DNA of 64,000 nucleotides, taken from NCBI RefSeq assembly GCF_001591145.1, contig NZ_BCUF01000029.1, forward strand, positions 1 to 64,000. Direction: 5' to 3'. Positions within the stretch are counted from its first letter, which is position 1, and each line of letters opens with the position of its first letter. The position numbers and the translations under genes are program-made. Below, piece by piece: positions 10,017 through 18,255 of this stretch. The stretch is from Vibrio harveyi NBRC 15634 = ATCC 14126 = KCTC 12724 (GTDB taxonomy: Bacteria > Pseudomonadota > Gammaproteobacteria > Enterobacterales > Vibrionaceae). The notes beneath the pieces are model-generated. The model ran no database searches, had not been told where the DNA came from, and was given only the letters and a program-made list of their open reading frames with translations.

Positions 10017-10035
10017 GGCAGCGCTATTCGCTGCC
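10017..10035 (-). terminator. Hairpin between lamB and malM
   Basis: A six-base-pair GGCAGC/GCTGCC stem with a 7-nt loop. On the minus strand it is followed by a U-rich stretch (TTGTTTGCTTTT). It may be a partial terminator or mRNA-stabilising hairpin giving higher lamB than malM expression. Confidence 0.5.
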
Positions 10036-10050
10036 TTTTGCAAAGTGTGG

Positions 10051-11439
10051 TTAGAACCAAATTTCGGTGTGAACACCAATCACGGTTTCATTTTTACCAT
10101 CCTCGATGCCAATCTGACGCGCGCTCGCTTCATCATCAGCGGTAATGTAGCTCACGTAAGGTTTGATTTGAGGACGACCAAAGTAGTCTGCGTTTACAGT
10201 AAACGCCGCCGCGAGTTCGATGTTGTAAATATCACTTTCGACATCATCCCCTGTACGTCCCCAGTAGCCTTCAGCCCCTTCTTCATGACCATAAGACGCC
10301 GTCATCTCAAGACGAAGGTTATCGTTCACTTTATAAGAAGGACGGACAGCCACAAGGTAGCGTTTTAAGTCATCAGCACCAAACAGTTGGTCGAGTGCAC
10401 CGATATAGGTAATTTCAGAACCCATCTGCCAGTTTTCAGAGATGTTTAGCACACCGTAAGAAGTGAAGAATAGAGATTCAGCTTTATCGTCACCGCCAGA
10501 CCAACCACCAAAGTTCACGCCACGGTTTTGCGCGACACCTTTACCGTAGGCAAGTGCGTTTTGCGTCCAACCGTCTAAGCCGTAGTAACTCGTGTTCAAA
10601 GTAATTGCAGCGCCAAAGCCATCATCTGAAGAATTGTCTTTGCCTTCTTGCTGCATGTATTTAAAGTCGAAATCTACGCTACCGAAGCCCACATCTACGC
10701 CATAGTAGTAGAAATCCAAAGTAGAAACGGTAGTGCGCTCAGCATTGGCTTTAACAATCTCACACGTCGACGCATTGCTGTTGTCTTCACACACCAACAC
10801 ATCTGGTGCGCCTGCGTCTGGATCGGCAATCACATACGCGATACCTGCGGTGTTGCCAGCGAGCTTAGTTTGAATACCGGCACCAACACCTGATGACTGC
10901 TTCCAGAACTCACCAGATAACAGACCAGACGCACGATTTAGGAAGCGTTGACCACCCCAAATCGAGGTGTCTTCCCCAAAGTAAGGCAGCGCACCGATTT
11001 CAACAAACGCTTCCTTCACTTCAAACTGTGCAGTGGTATTGTCTTTTTGGCTACCCGCAGAAGAGTAGGCATAAGAGTTGCCGTTGCCATATTCAGAGCG
11101 AACAACAAAGTCAGACCAAACACCGTTCGCGTGCTCAGTATGCTTTTTGATGATGAATTCAACTTGGTTGGTACTCTTACCGTGTGTACCTGCTGTTTTG
11201 TAATCTGGTTTGCCAAATTCAGTATCCACTGATTTGCCATCAACAGTTCTAAAGTTCATTGACGCATAGCCGAAGATTTCCCAACCATCAGCGATAACAT
11301 CGGTACCATTTACTTTTTCAACAACGGGTGCGGCTTCATCACCAGCGATCACATCTAACGCCACTTCGGTCTCAGCAAAGACGGCACCTGTCATTAAAAC
11401 AGATGTAATTGCGGCAGCCACTGCACTTACTTTTTTCAT
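10051..11439 (-). CDS. lamB: Maltoporin LamB
   Basis: A 462-residue outer-membrane porin. The ATG at 11439 is chosen over an upstream in-frame ATG at 11460. It gives a clean signal peptide (MKKVSAVAAAITSVLMTG, cleavage after VFA) and has GGAG about 8 nt upstream. The mature protein shows the maltoporin pattern: GYASMNFRT near the start, the WGGQRFLNR segment in strand 4-5, and a C-terminal aromatic (EIWF). It forms the trimeric channel for maltodextrins. Its gene is in one cluster with malM, malE and three cytoplasmic glucan hydrolases. Confidence 0.93.
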   Translation of the reverse strand: MKKVSAVAAAITSVLMTGAVFAETEVALDVIAGDEAAPVVEKVNGTDVIADGWEIFGYASMNFRTVDGKSVDTEFGKPDYKTAGTHGKSTNQVEFIIKKHTEHANGVWSDFVVRSEYGNGNSYAYSSAGSQKDNTTAQFEVKEAFVEIGALPYFGEDTSIWGGQRFLNRASGLLSGEFWKQSSGVGAGIQTKLAGNTAGIAYVIADPDAGAPDVLVCEDNSNASTCEIVKANAERTTVSTLDFYYYGVDVGFGSVDFDFKYMQQEGKDNSSDDGFGAAITLNTSYYGLDGWTQNALAYGKGVAQNRGVNFGGWSGGDDKAESLFFTSYGVLNISENWQMGSEITYIGALDQLFGADDLKRYLVAVRPSYKVNDNLRLEMTASYGHEEGAEGYWGRTGDDVESDIYNIELAAAFTVNADYFGRPQIKPYVSYITADDEASARQIGIEDGKNETVIGVHTEIWF

Positions 11440-11912
11440 TCTAAACTCCGATACGGACAACTAAATTCGTGTGCTTCTCTTGCGGAAAGCATTGCTGTTT
11501 CTATGACGTATGATGGAGTGAAAAATAAGCGGCTAAAAATTGATTTAATTGACGATGATATTGTTATTTTTTATATCAGAGCGGTTTGAGATGGATTTTA
11601 AAAGCATTGATAGAATCAATTACAACGTAATGCGCGTTAAACGAACTAAGAATGATTCACGGTAAATAGTAAGGAAGATGAGAATTTGTGAACACTGCCA
11701 AATTTAGCGTTTTAAGCGCACGGCGGTTTTGAGATCACGATGCAGCACATATTTGCCCCGCCAAACACAACTTACGGAAATAAAGCAATATTACCGTCCC
11801 ATTTCATAAGTCGTTACACAACTCGGGGCTTTAAGACTTTACATCTGGCGCAAGGAGTAGAACACTTCTCACAAAGTAAAACCCAAGCCGACATAGTAGA
11901 GTCAGTAAAATT
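11440..11912. other. 473 bp divergent intergenic region upstream of lamB
   Basis: AT-rich region between lamB (minus) and the membrane protein gene at 11913 (plus). It must carry both promoters. A GATGAG element at about 11675-11680 resembles part of a MalT box, and TTGTGA at about 11686 is one half of a CRP site, but no full consensus site is visible. No small ORF with a convincing ribosome binding site was found. Confidence 0.4.
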
Positions 11913-12608
11913 ATGAGTAACACCACGGCGAAAAAGTCGAATCCATTATTCGAAGTCCTGTTTAACGTCATCATCCCTTCCTTCATTTTGATGAAGTTCA
12001 GCGGTGAAGAACACCTAGGTACAGCAATGGCACTCGTTGTTGCCTTGGCGTTCCCATTGGTTTATGGCGGCATGGATCTTATCCGCAACAAGAAATTCAA
12101 CTTCATTTCTGCACTTGGTTTTATCAGTGTGCTGTTAACCGGTGGTATTGGGTTGTTAGAGCTAGACACACGTTGGTTAGCGTTAAAAGAGGCGTTGATT
12201 CCAGGTCTGATAGGTATTGCAGTGTTAGGCTCAACCTTCACTCGTTATCCGCTAATGCAAAAGCTTGTATTGAACGATACCATCTTGAACCTACAACTGA
12301 TTAACGAACGTTTAGAGCAGAATGGTAAAACGCAAGCATTTGAGCGTTGCCTGATGTCGTCGAACTATCTGTTCGCTAGCACCTTCGCTTTCTCATCTGC
12401 GATGAACTATTTTCTAGCAACTTGGATTGTGACTAGTCCATCGGGCACAGCGGCGTTCAATGAAGAGTTGGGTAAGCTCACCCTTTACAGCTACCCAATG
12501 ATTGCTATCCCAAGTATGTTGATGATGTTTGGTATTTTCTACTACATCTGGCGTCAAGTTCGTGCGATGACGTCGCTAGAAACCGAGCAGATCTTCCATA
12601 CCAAGTAA
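11913..12608 (+). CDS. VC0807-like inner-membrane protein
   Basis: A 231-residue polytopic membrane protein with about six hydrophobic helices (roughly residues 13-30, 36-53, 65-82, 93-110, 150-172 and 193-212). It resembles the conserved Vibrio VC0807 family, whose function is not known to me. The sequence ALVVALAFPLVYGG recalls intracellular-septation-protein-A-like proteins. It stands alone and ends in a strong bidirectional terminator shared with the convergent receptor gene. Confidence 0.7.
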   Translation: MSNTTAKKSNPLFEVLFNVIIPSFILMKFSGEEHLGTAMALVVALAFPLVYGGMDLIRNKKFNFISALGFISVLLTGGIGLLELDTRWLALKEALIPGLIGIAVLGSTFTRYPLMQKLVLNDTILNLQLINERLEQNGKTQAFERCLMSSNYLFASTFAFSSAMNYFLATWIVTSPSGTAAFNEELGKLTLYSYPMIAIPSMLMMFGIFYYIWRQVRAMTSLETEQIFHTK

Positions 12609-12646
12609 TGCTTGTTGCACCTTGATAGGCAAAGTTAGATAAAAAG

Positions 12647-12680
12647 AACCCCGATAATTGATAACCAATTATCGGGGTTT
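12647..12680. terminator. Bidirectional intrinsic terminator
   Basis: A perfect 14-bp stem (AACCCCGATAATTG with its complement) around a 5-nt loop, flanked by T-rich tails on both strands. It lies between the convergent genes ending at 12608 and 12704. Confidence 0.9.
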
Positions 12681-12703
12681 TGTTTTTAAGAGTAACTTAT
12701 CAC

Positions 12704-14737
12704 TTAGAAGCTATAAGCCACTGACGCTTTGAAGTTACGACCAGCTTCGTAGCTAGTGTACTTATCTGAACCCCAAGAAATACCAAAGCCTGTATGCTCT
12801 GCGTACTGCTTGTTGAATAGGTTGTCTACCGCTAGGTTAAGTGACAGGTCTTTTGCAAAATCTGGTACGTAAGCCGCCCATAGGTTGTGCGTTGCAAAAC
12901 CTGCACGTTCAATCTTGTCACCATCTTCGTCTTTGTAATCATTACCCGGAACGAAACGTGAATCCCAGCCGAACACAAACTCGCTGGTTAGATCGTACTT
13001 GAAGCCCGCCTTGATGTTATGGATACCAGTTTTGTTCATGTGGCTCTTCTTGCCATTCTTCAGGCTCGTTTGCTCGCCATCAGAGTATGAGTGGTTTGCG
13101 TAAAGCGCGAAGTCTTCAATGCTGTAGGTGAATACCGTCTCTACACCCCAAACTTCAACATCGTATTGGTTTACCAAAGTTGTGTTGTTTTTGGTTGGGT
13201 GCATTTGGTTATCTAGATCATACTGGTAAGCAGTAAAACCAAGGATTGCATCGTCTGCCATCAGCAAACCAGACATGTCGTAATCAAAGCCTGCTTCGTA
13301 GTTGTTACCCGTCATCGCTTTGGTATCAGACTGTTTAACATCGCTCGCCGCTTTCATGGTTAGCGTTTCTGGCAATGAAGCCCCTTTGAATAGACGACCG
13401 TAACCAATACGAAGTTTTAGGTTGTCTGTGGTTTGGTATTCACCTTGGAACTTAGGCGATAGTTGATCGTATTTACCTTTAAACACGCCACCCAGCTCAT
13501 GAACATCGTAGCGAAGACCAGTTACGAAACGGAAGTCATTAATCTCAAACGCATCTTGAGCGTAAATACCGTAAGCCGTTACAGTACCGCCATCCATGTC
13601 GTAGTTCTTCGTTTGACCTTGCTTTGAACCTGAGGTGTAGTGACCTAGACCAGAGTCGATCCACTGCTCCGCTTTGTAGCCTTCGAAGCCGTAAGTCAGC
13701 TCGTGTTCACCAACCCAAGAGATATTGCGGATATCACCACCAATGGTCGTCACGTTGTATTCGCGATCAGGAATCGATAGGTCACCATCTTTGGTGAATT
13801 CCCAAGCGCCGTTCACCTTCTTCCAATCGCCGTACTCTTCGACTAACGCGTCGCGTTCCATGTATTGACGGTTGTAGTACAAGTTGGTTTTTAGGTTAAC
13901 CAAGTCGCTTCCATTATCGAAACGGTGCTCGAACGTCACGGTATCACGGTTAAGTGAGTTGTAGTTGTGATCATCATGTAGGTAAAGTGCGCCTGCTTTT
14001 TCACCCGATAGCTGACGCTTACCGCCATCTTGGTAGGTGTTAAAAGTAAGCTTAAATTCATTAGCATCGTTTGGAACAAAGACTAGCTTCACCAAGCCAG
14101 ATTTCAGTTCACCTTGCTTAGAAGTCACGTCATCTTTACCAGGAATGTAAAGATCGCCGTCTTCTGAGTAGTTGATGATACCCATCAACTGAAGTTCATC
14201 ATTCAACTGCGCGTAAACCGCAACATTCGTCGTGAAGCGCTCATAAGCCGTTTGATACCCCGTTTTAACGCGAGCACCGACGCTTTCGCCTTCCGAAAGT
14301 AGATCGCTGGGATCTTTCGTTTCGTATTTAAATGAGCCGTTAATCGCACCAGCACCAGACAGTACTGAGTTACCACCTAGCGTGATTTCAGCTAACTTAA
14401 GCATCGCAGGATCGAACGTTTGGTCGCCCGAGTGGTGGAATAACTGACCTTCTTGACGCGCACCATCAATGGTTACGACAGAGAATTTGTCTTCCATACC
14501 GCGAATGTAAACTTTACGGGAGTAACGAGCGTTACCGTCAACCGTAACACTCGGCATGGTGTTCAATACGTCTTTAATATCCGACGCTTGTTTGAGCTCT
14601 AACGTTTCAGCGTTAATCTCAGTTTGAACAAGTTGATCAAGGGCAGAACCGACAACAACAATATTTTCATCGGAAGCGTGAGCAGCAAAAGAGGCAATGG
14701 CAACGGTGATGGCTGCTGATAGTGACTTCAGTTTCAT
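12704..14737 (-). CDS. TonB-dependent outer-membrane receptor (iron/haem type)
   Basis: A 677-residue receptor. The signal peptide (MKLKSLSAAITVAIASFA, cleavage after AHA near residue 21) is followed by a TonB-box-like NIVVVGSA. A plug domain with VYIRGMEDKFSVVTIDGARQ spans about 35-150, and a 22-strand barrel ends in Phe (VAYSF). The plug is closest in style to haem or haemoglobin and siderophore receptors; the exact ligand cannot be told. A near-consensus Fur box lies 57 bp upstream, so it should be induced by iron starvation. A divergent short AraC-type regulator gene lies at 15013. Confidence 0.9.
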   Translation of the reverse strand: MKLKSLSAAITVAIASFAAHASDENIVVVGSALDQLVQTEINAETLELKQASDIKDVLNTMPSVTVDGNARYSRKVYIRGMEDKFSVVTIDGARQEGQLFHHSGDQTFDPAMLKLAEITLGGNSVLSGAGAINGSFKYETKDPSDLLSEGESVGARVKTGYQTAYERFTTNVAVYAQLNDELQLMGIINYSEDGDLYIPGKDDVTSKQGELKSGLVKLVFVPNDANEFKLTFNTYQDGGKRQLSGEKAGALYLHDDHNYNSLNRDTVTFEHRFDNGSDLVNLKTNLYYNRQYMERDALVEEYGDWKKVNGAWEFTKDGDLSIPDREYNVTTIGGDIRNISWVGEHELTYGFEGYKAEQWIDSGLGHYTSGSKQGQTKNYDMDGGTVTAYGIYAQDAFEINDFRFVTGLRYDVHELGGVFKGKYDQLSPKFQGEYQTTDNLKLRIGYGRLFKGASLPETLTMKAASDVKQSDTKAMTGNNYEAGFDYDMSGLLMADDAILGFTAYQYDLDNQMHPTKNNTTLVNQYDVEVWGVETVFTYSIEDFALYANHSYSDGEQTSLKNGKKSHMNKTGIHNIKAGFKYDLTSEFVFGWDSRFVPGNDYKDEDGDKIERAGFATHNLWAAYVPDFAKDLSLNLAVDNLFNKQYAEHTGFGISWGSDKYTSYEAGRNFKASVAYSF

Positions 14738-14793
14738 AATACTACTTATATTTTATAAACAACAACGTGGTGCGAAGCATAATACACAACATT

Positions 14794-14812
14794 AATGATA
14801 ATTAATCTCATT
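14794..14812. promoter_or_regulatory. Fur box upstream of the TonB-dependent receptor
   Basis: AATGATAATTAATCTCATT matches the 9-1-9 gamma-proteobacterial Fur consensus AATGANAATNATTNTCATT at all but one specified position. It sits just upstream of the receptor start at 14737, where Fur-Fe(II) would block transcription. Confidence 0.85.
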
Positions 14813-15012
14813 TACATTCTTTACGTTAATGAGTGATTTATTTTTATTCAGAATGAACCAGGCATCGTCAGTAAATCACTCAGCAGAAAAGAGCAAAAAA
14901 GTGTGAGGAAGTGGGTGTTGGACGGTTTTGAGTAAAGTGAGAAGTAGATAACCTCCACGAATCTGCTTCCAGTGTTAGACTAAAACCATTCTCTTTCGCT
15001 TTGTGAAACACA

Positions 15013-15399
15013 ATGCCATCTCGCCCAAAAACCTTTTATGAACAAGAAATCGATCGCGTGTACAGCGAGATGCCGTTGAGCCCGAAACAGTACCTCCTGA
15101 TCAGGCAGTCCAAGGCATTTATGGAAAAGCATCACTCAGAAAACATCGAGCTAAACGACTTAGCCAAAGCGGCTTTTATGTCACGCTTTCACTATGTGCG
15201 GATTTTCAAACAGATGTATGGTGTCACGCCGCGAAGCTATTTAAGGGATATGCGGATTAAAAAAGCCAAAGTGCTGCTCAAGGAAGGTCACTCGATTACG
15301 GATACTTGTTTTCAGGTTGGCTATGAGAGTTTAACCACATTTTCGAGTGTCTTTAGAAAGAGCACAGGTTACTCCCCCAAAGCGTTTCAAAATATATAA
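15013..15399 (+). CDS. Short AraC-family regulator (DNA-binding domain only)
   Basis: A 128-residue protein made almost wholly of the AraC/XylS double helix-turn-helix domain (about 25-127). It has the typical motifs NIELNDLAKAAFMSRFHYVR, GVTPRSYLRDMRI and CFQVGYESLTTFSSVFRKSTG. Family members usually carry a 150-200-residue ligand domain, which is absent here. It may act constitutively or need a partner. It diverges from the Fur-controlled receptor gene, so a role in iron-uptake control is possible but unproven. Confidence 0.85.
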   Translation: MPSRPKTFYEQEIDRVYSEMPLSPKQYLLIRQSKAFMEKHHSENIELNDLAKAAFMSRFHYVRIFKQMYGVTPRSYLRDMRIKKAKVLLKEGHSITDTCFQVGYESLTTFSSVFRKSTGYSPKAFQNI

Positions 15400-15475
15400 A
15401 AGCAATCTAGAATAAGTTTTTGAGCCAAGCTTTCGCTATCTTTTACTTATTCCAAAACAGTAAAGGTGAATACCC

Positions 15476-15865
15476 GTGCTCAGAATTTCCCTAACCAGCG
15501 TTCCTGTTAACGATCAAGATAGAGCTCTCGATTTCTATACCAATATCCTTGGTTTCATTAAAAAAACAGAAGTACCAATTGGTGAGCACAAATGGCTAAC
15601 AGTGGTCTCTCCACAAGAGCAATCTGGCGTGGAATTATTGTTAGAACCGATGGCATTTGGTCCAGCAAAAATATACCAAGACGCGTTGAAAGAAGCCGGA
15701 ATCCCATGGACGTCGTTTGCGGTCGATGACCTAAATAAAGAATATGCAAGATTAACTGAGCTTGGCGTGCAGTTCTCAATTGAGCCACGAGAAGCAGGCA
15801 CGGTCATGATTGCGGTACTTGACGATACCTGTGGTAACTACATCCAATTGATGCAAGAGCTTTAA
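15476..15865 (+). CDS. VOC-family (glyoxalase/bleomycin-resistance-like) protein
   Basis: A 129-residue protein of two beta-alpha-beta-beta-beta modules. The start is GTG with AAGGTG 8 nt upstream. Motifs include SVPVNDQDRALDFYTNILGF (residues about 7-26) and the C-terminal DDTCGNYIQLMQ, where a metal ligand (Glu in many members) would lie. The substrate is unknown. It lies 76 bp after the AraC-type gene and may be co-transcribed. Confidence 0.8.
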   Translation: MLRISLTSVPVNDQDRALDFYTNILGFIKKTEVPIGEHKWLTVVSPQEQSGVELLLEPMAFGPAKIYQDALKEAGIPWTSFAVDDLNKEYARLTELGVQFSIEPREAGTVMIAVLDDTCGNYIQLMQEL

Positions 15866-16055
15866 AAACGGCTCATGAGCGGATAGAAAGAACAGAGGTT
15901 ATCAAGTAAGCAACAAAATCTGAGACCTCTTGTTTGTATAAAGCCCTACCGAAAAAGTGTGATTACACCAAGCAAAGATATGAAAGTGATCGTGTATTCG
16001 ATATCCAACTCGATTAGCATGGATTTTTTAACATCCTGTCACATTTATAGAACCT

Positions 16056-17141
16056 ATGTTTGGATTAAAACGAATCAAATCAGAAAATGAGCTGCTAAAG
16101 CAAGAATTAGCAGACCTCAAACAGAAGTACCAAACTGACGTTGCCGCTCTGGAAAATCAGCTCCAAGAGGCTCAGCAGCTTGTTCGCTCCGCTCAACAGG
16201 AACACCACAATAGTGATGAGTTGATGTCGAGCAGTTTGAAAGGTGGAGATATGCTCCAAACCATTCGAACAGAGATGGTGGAGAGTGCGCAATCTATGGC
16301 GCATGAAAACCAAGAACTGCAACAACTAGATGAAATGTTTAAGCAGACTCATCAAGCTCTTGCTCGTCTTGATAATCGAGCCGTGAAGATCAGTACGCAA
16401 GCCTCACAAAGCATTGAATCGGTTCAAATATTAGATAAAACTGCCACTTCTATTTCCCTTCTTGTATCGACTATTCAAGAGATTTCTGACCAAACGAATT
16501 TGTTGGCATTAAATGCAGCGATTGAAGCAGCACGAGCCGGTGAAGCAGGTCGCGGATTTGCCGTGGTAGCAGATGAGGTAAGAAACCTTGCCGGCAAAGC
16601 CAGCGAAGCCAGTGAGCAGATTGATTCTTTGGTGAACCAAGTACTAACGCAAGTGAACGCGATTAAAACCTCGATTGATGAAAACCAAACTTGTGCTGAG
16701 GAAGTGTCTGCCTCTTCTGCGCAGATTGGTTCTATTGTCAACGAAGTGGTCGTGAAATCGGAACACATGCAACAGGTGATCCATATTGCTTCCACACGCG
16801 CTTTCTTGGATACGGTCAAACTCGACCACGCCATTTGGAAGAACAATATCTACCGTCTCCTACAAAAAGGCGCGTTTGGTGAAACCGTTAATAGCCACTC
16901 TGAGTGTCGCTTGGGTCAGTGGTACTACCGTGGCGATGGCAAGGCTTACAGCCACTTAAGAAGCTATGCATTGCTTGAAGAACCACACAAAGGCGTGCAT
17001 GACGGTGGACGTGAAGCAATGAGCCAAGCCAAATCTGGCAACATGGCAGGCATGGTGACTGCAATTAACGCCATGGAAGACGCCAGCGAACAAGTCGTAG
17101 TACAAATCGATCGCCTAATGGATGAAATTATCGCGAGTTAA
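16056..17141 (+). CDS. Soluble methyl-accepting chemoreceptor with CZB domain
   Basis: A 361-residue cytoplasmic chemoreceptor without membrane segments. An N-terminal coiled coil (about 5-55) leads into a signalling domain whose hairpin tip ISDQTNLLALNAAIEAARAG (about 141-160) contacts CheA and CheW. The C-terminal ~110 residues form a chemoreceptor zinc-binding (CZB) domain. Its expected ligands are visible: LDHAIWKN (His near 258), HSECRLGQWYY (Cys near 280) and EPHKGVHDGG (His pair near 310). Known CZB domains sense zinc and zinc-reactive oxidants such as HOCl. The gene is monocistronic. Confidence 0.88.
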   Translation: MFGLKRIKSENELLKQELADLKQKYQTDVAALENQLQEAQQLVRSAQQEHHNSDELMSSSLKGGDMLQTIRTEMVESAQSMAHENQELQQLDEMFKQTHQALARLDNRAVKISTQASQSIESVQILDKTATSISLLVSTIQEISDQTNLLALNAAIEAARAGEAGRGFAVVADEVRNLAGKASEASEQIDSLVNQVLTQVNAIKTSIDENQTCAEEVSASSAQIGSIVNEVVVKSEHMQQVIHIASTRAFLDTVKLDHAIWKNNIYRLLQKGAFGETVNSHSECRLGQWYYRGDGKAYSHLRSYALLEEPHKGVHDGGREAMSQAKSGNMAGMVTAINAMEDASEQVVVQIDRLMDEIIAS

Positions 17142-17155
17142 TTACAATACTTGTT

Positions 17156-17188
17156 CTTCCTCCCTTCTCACAGAGTAAAGGGAGGAAG
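17156..17188. terminator. Hairpin between convergent MCP and LysR genes
   Basis: An 11-bp perfect stem (CTTCCTCCCTT and its complement) with an 11-nt loop in the convergent gap. It lacks a clear U-run on either strand, so it is only a probable terminator. Confidence 0.45.
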
Positions 17189-17214
17189 CTAAGCTTACCT
17201 ACCCTATCATCCCC

Positions 17215-18141
17215 TTATTCATTTTTTGGCAACTGCGTCTCAAGCCATTCAATAAATGCAGCATTCTTTGGTCTGTGTTGTTGCCCATTTAGACAGATCA
17301 AATCGTAGCCTCGCTCTGCACTTACGCGCTCAAAATGTGCCACTAGTTCACCGTTTTCTAGGCTGCTTTTCACTAAAGATTCGCGAGCGATCCCCAACCC
17401 CATTCCGTTCTTAGCCGCTGTCATTGCCATATCGGCGTGATTAAATAAGTAAGTTCTGTCCATCACGTTAAGTGTGTTGAGTAGCGGGTTAGATTGTTTG
17501 TCCAACCACATCGCCCATTCTTGATTAGGTTCACTCGCCTCTAATGATTCAGAGCAATGAATAAAAGTCACGCCGGCCAACTGCTCAAGTAGTGGTGCTG
17601 GCTCAGTAAAATGGTCGTTAAAGTATTTGGGACTACAAACCGGCAACAGCACTTCATCAAATAAACGCTGATGGTAAAAACCCGGATGTTCGCTATCGCT
17701 GTAGTAAATCGCGATATCGACGGGCTCATGTTGAAAGTCCAAACGGCTCGCTTTCACCCTCAGTTTTATATTGAGATGCGGGTACAAACGTTGGAAATCT
17801 GGCAACCTTGGCAGAAGCCAACTCTGGGCGAACGTCGGAGCTGCTCCGATATATAACTCACCGCGCAGTTCATTAAACTTGATGTCTTCGAGCTCAGAGA
17901 AAATAACTTCGAACGATTGGTTTAATGCATGCAGTAATCGCTCACCTTCTTTGGTCAGTTCTAATCGTCTCGTCATACGCACAAACAAGCTGAAACCCAG
18001 TTGCTCCTCTAACGATTTGATTCGCTGGCTCACCGCCCCTTGGGTAATGAAAAGCTCTTCCGCTGCTTTGGTAAAGCTAAGAAACTTACCTGCAATCGCA
18101 AAAGTGTACATATTGGAGAGCATCTGCTGCTTTCTGTCCAT
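17215..18141 (-). CDS. LysR-family regulator, GcvA-like
   Basis: A 308-residue LysR protein. The N-terminal HTH (FTKAAEELFITQGAVSQRIK, about 23-42) resembles GcvA/AmpR-type regulators, followed by a substrate-binding domain (about 95-300). It is divergent from the GH4 glucosidase gene at 18256 with a 114 bp shared control region, so it is the likely local regulator of that enzyme. That link is inferred from position only. Confidence 0.88.
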   Translation of the reverse strand: MDRKQQMLSNMYTFAIAGKFLSFTKAAEELFITQGAVSQRIKSLEEQLGFSLFVRMTRRLELTKEGERLLHALNQSFEVIFSELEDIKFNELRGELYIGAAPTFAQSWLLPRLPDFQRLYPHLNIKLRVKASRLDFQHEPVDIAIYYSDSEHPGFYHQRLFDEVLLPVCSPKYFNDHFTEPAPLLEQLAGVTFIHCSESLEASEPNQEWAMWLDKQSNPLLNTLNVMDRTYLFNHADMAMTAAKNGMGLGIARESLVKSSLENGELVAHFERVSAERGYDLICLNGQQHRPKNAAFIEWLETQLPKNE

Positions 18142-18255
18142 TACTCAACCTTCTATAAATTAGCTGTGCTAATCCATAGCAAGATTTTTTTGGTTTGTGA
18201 AGCCAATAAAGATGCATTTTAATCAAACTGTCTTATCCATAACGAGAACATCACG

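Noticed and set aside
11440..11912. A possible small RNA gene in the lamB divergent region
   Set aside because: No promoter-plus-terminator pair was seen; the AT-rich DNA is better explained as a control region.
16475..16846. A 123-codon minus-strand open frame
   Set aside because: Antisense to the chemoreceptor signalling domain; no start signals.
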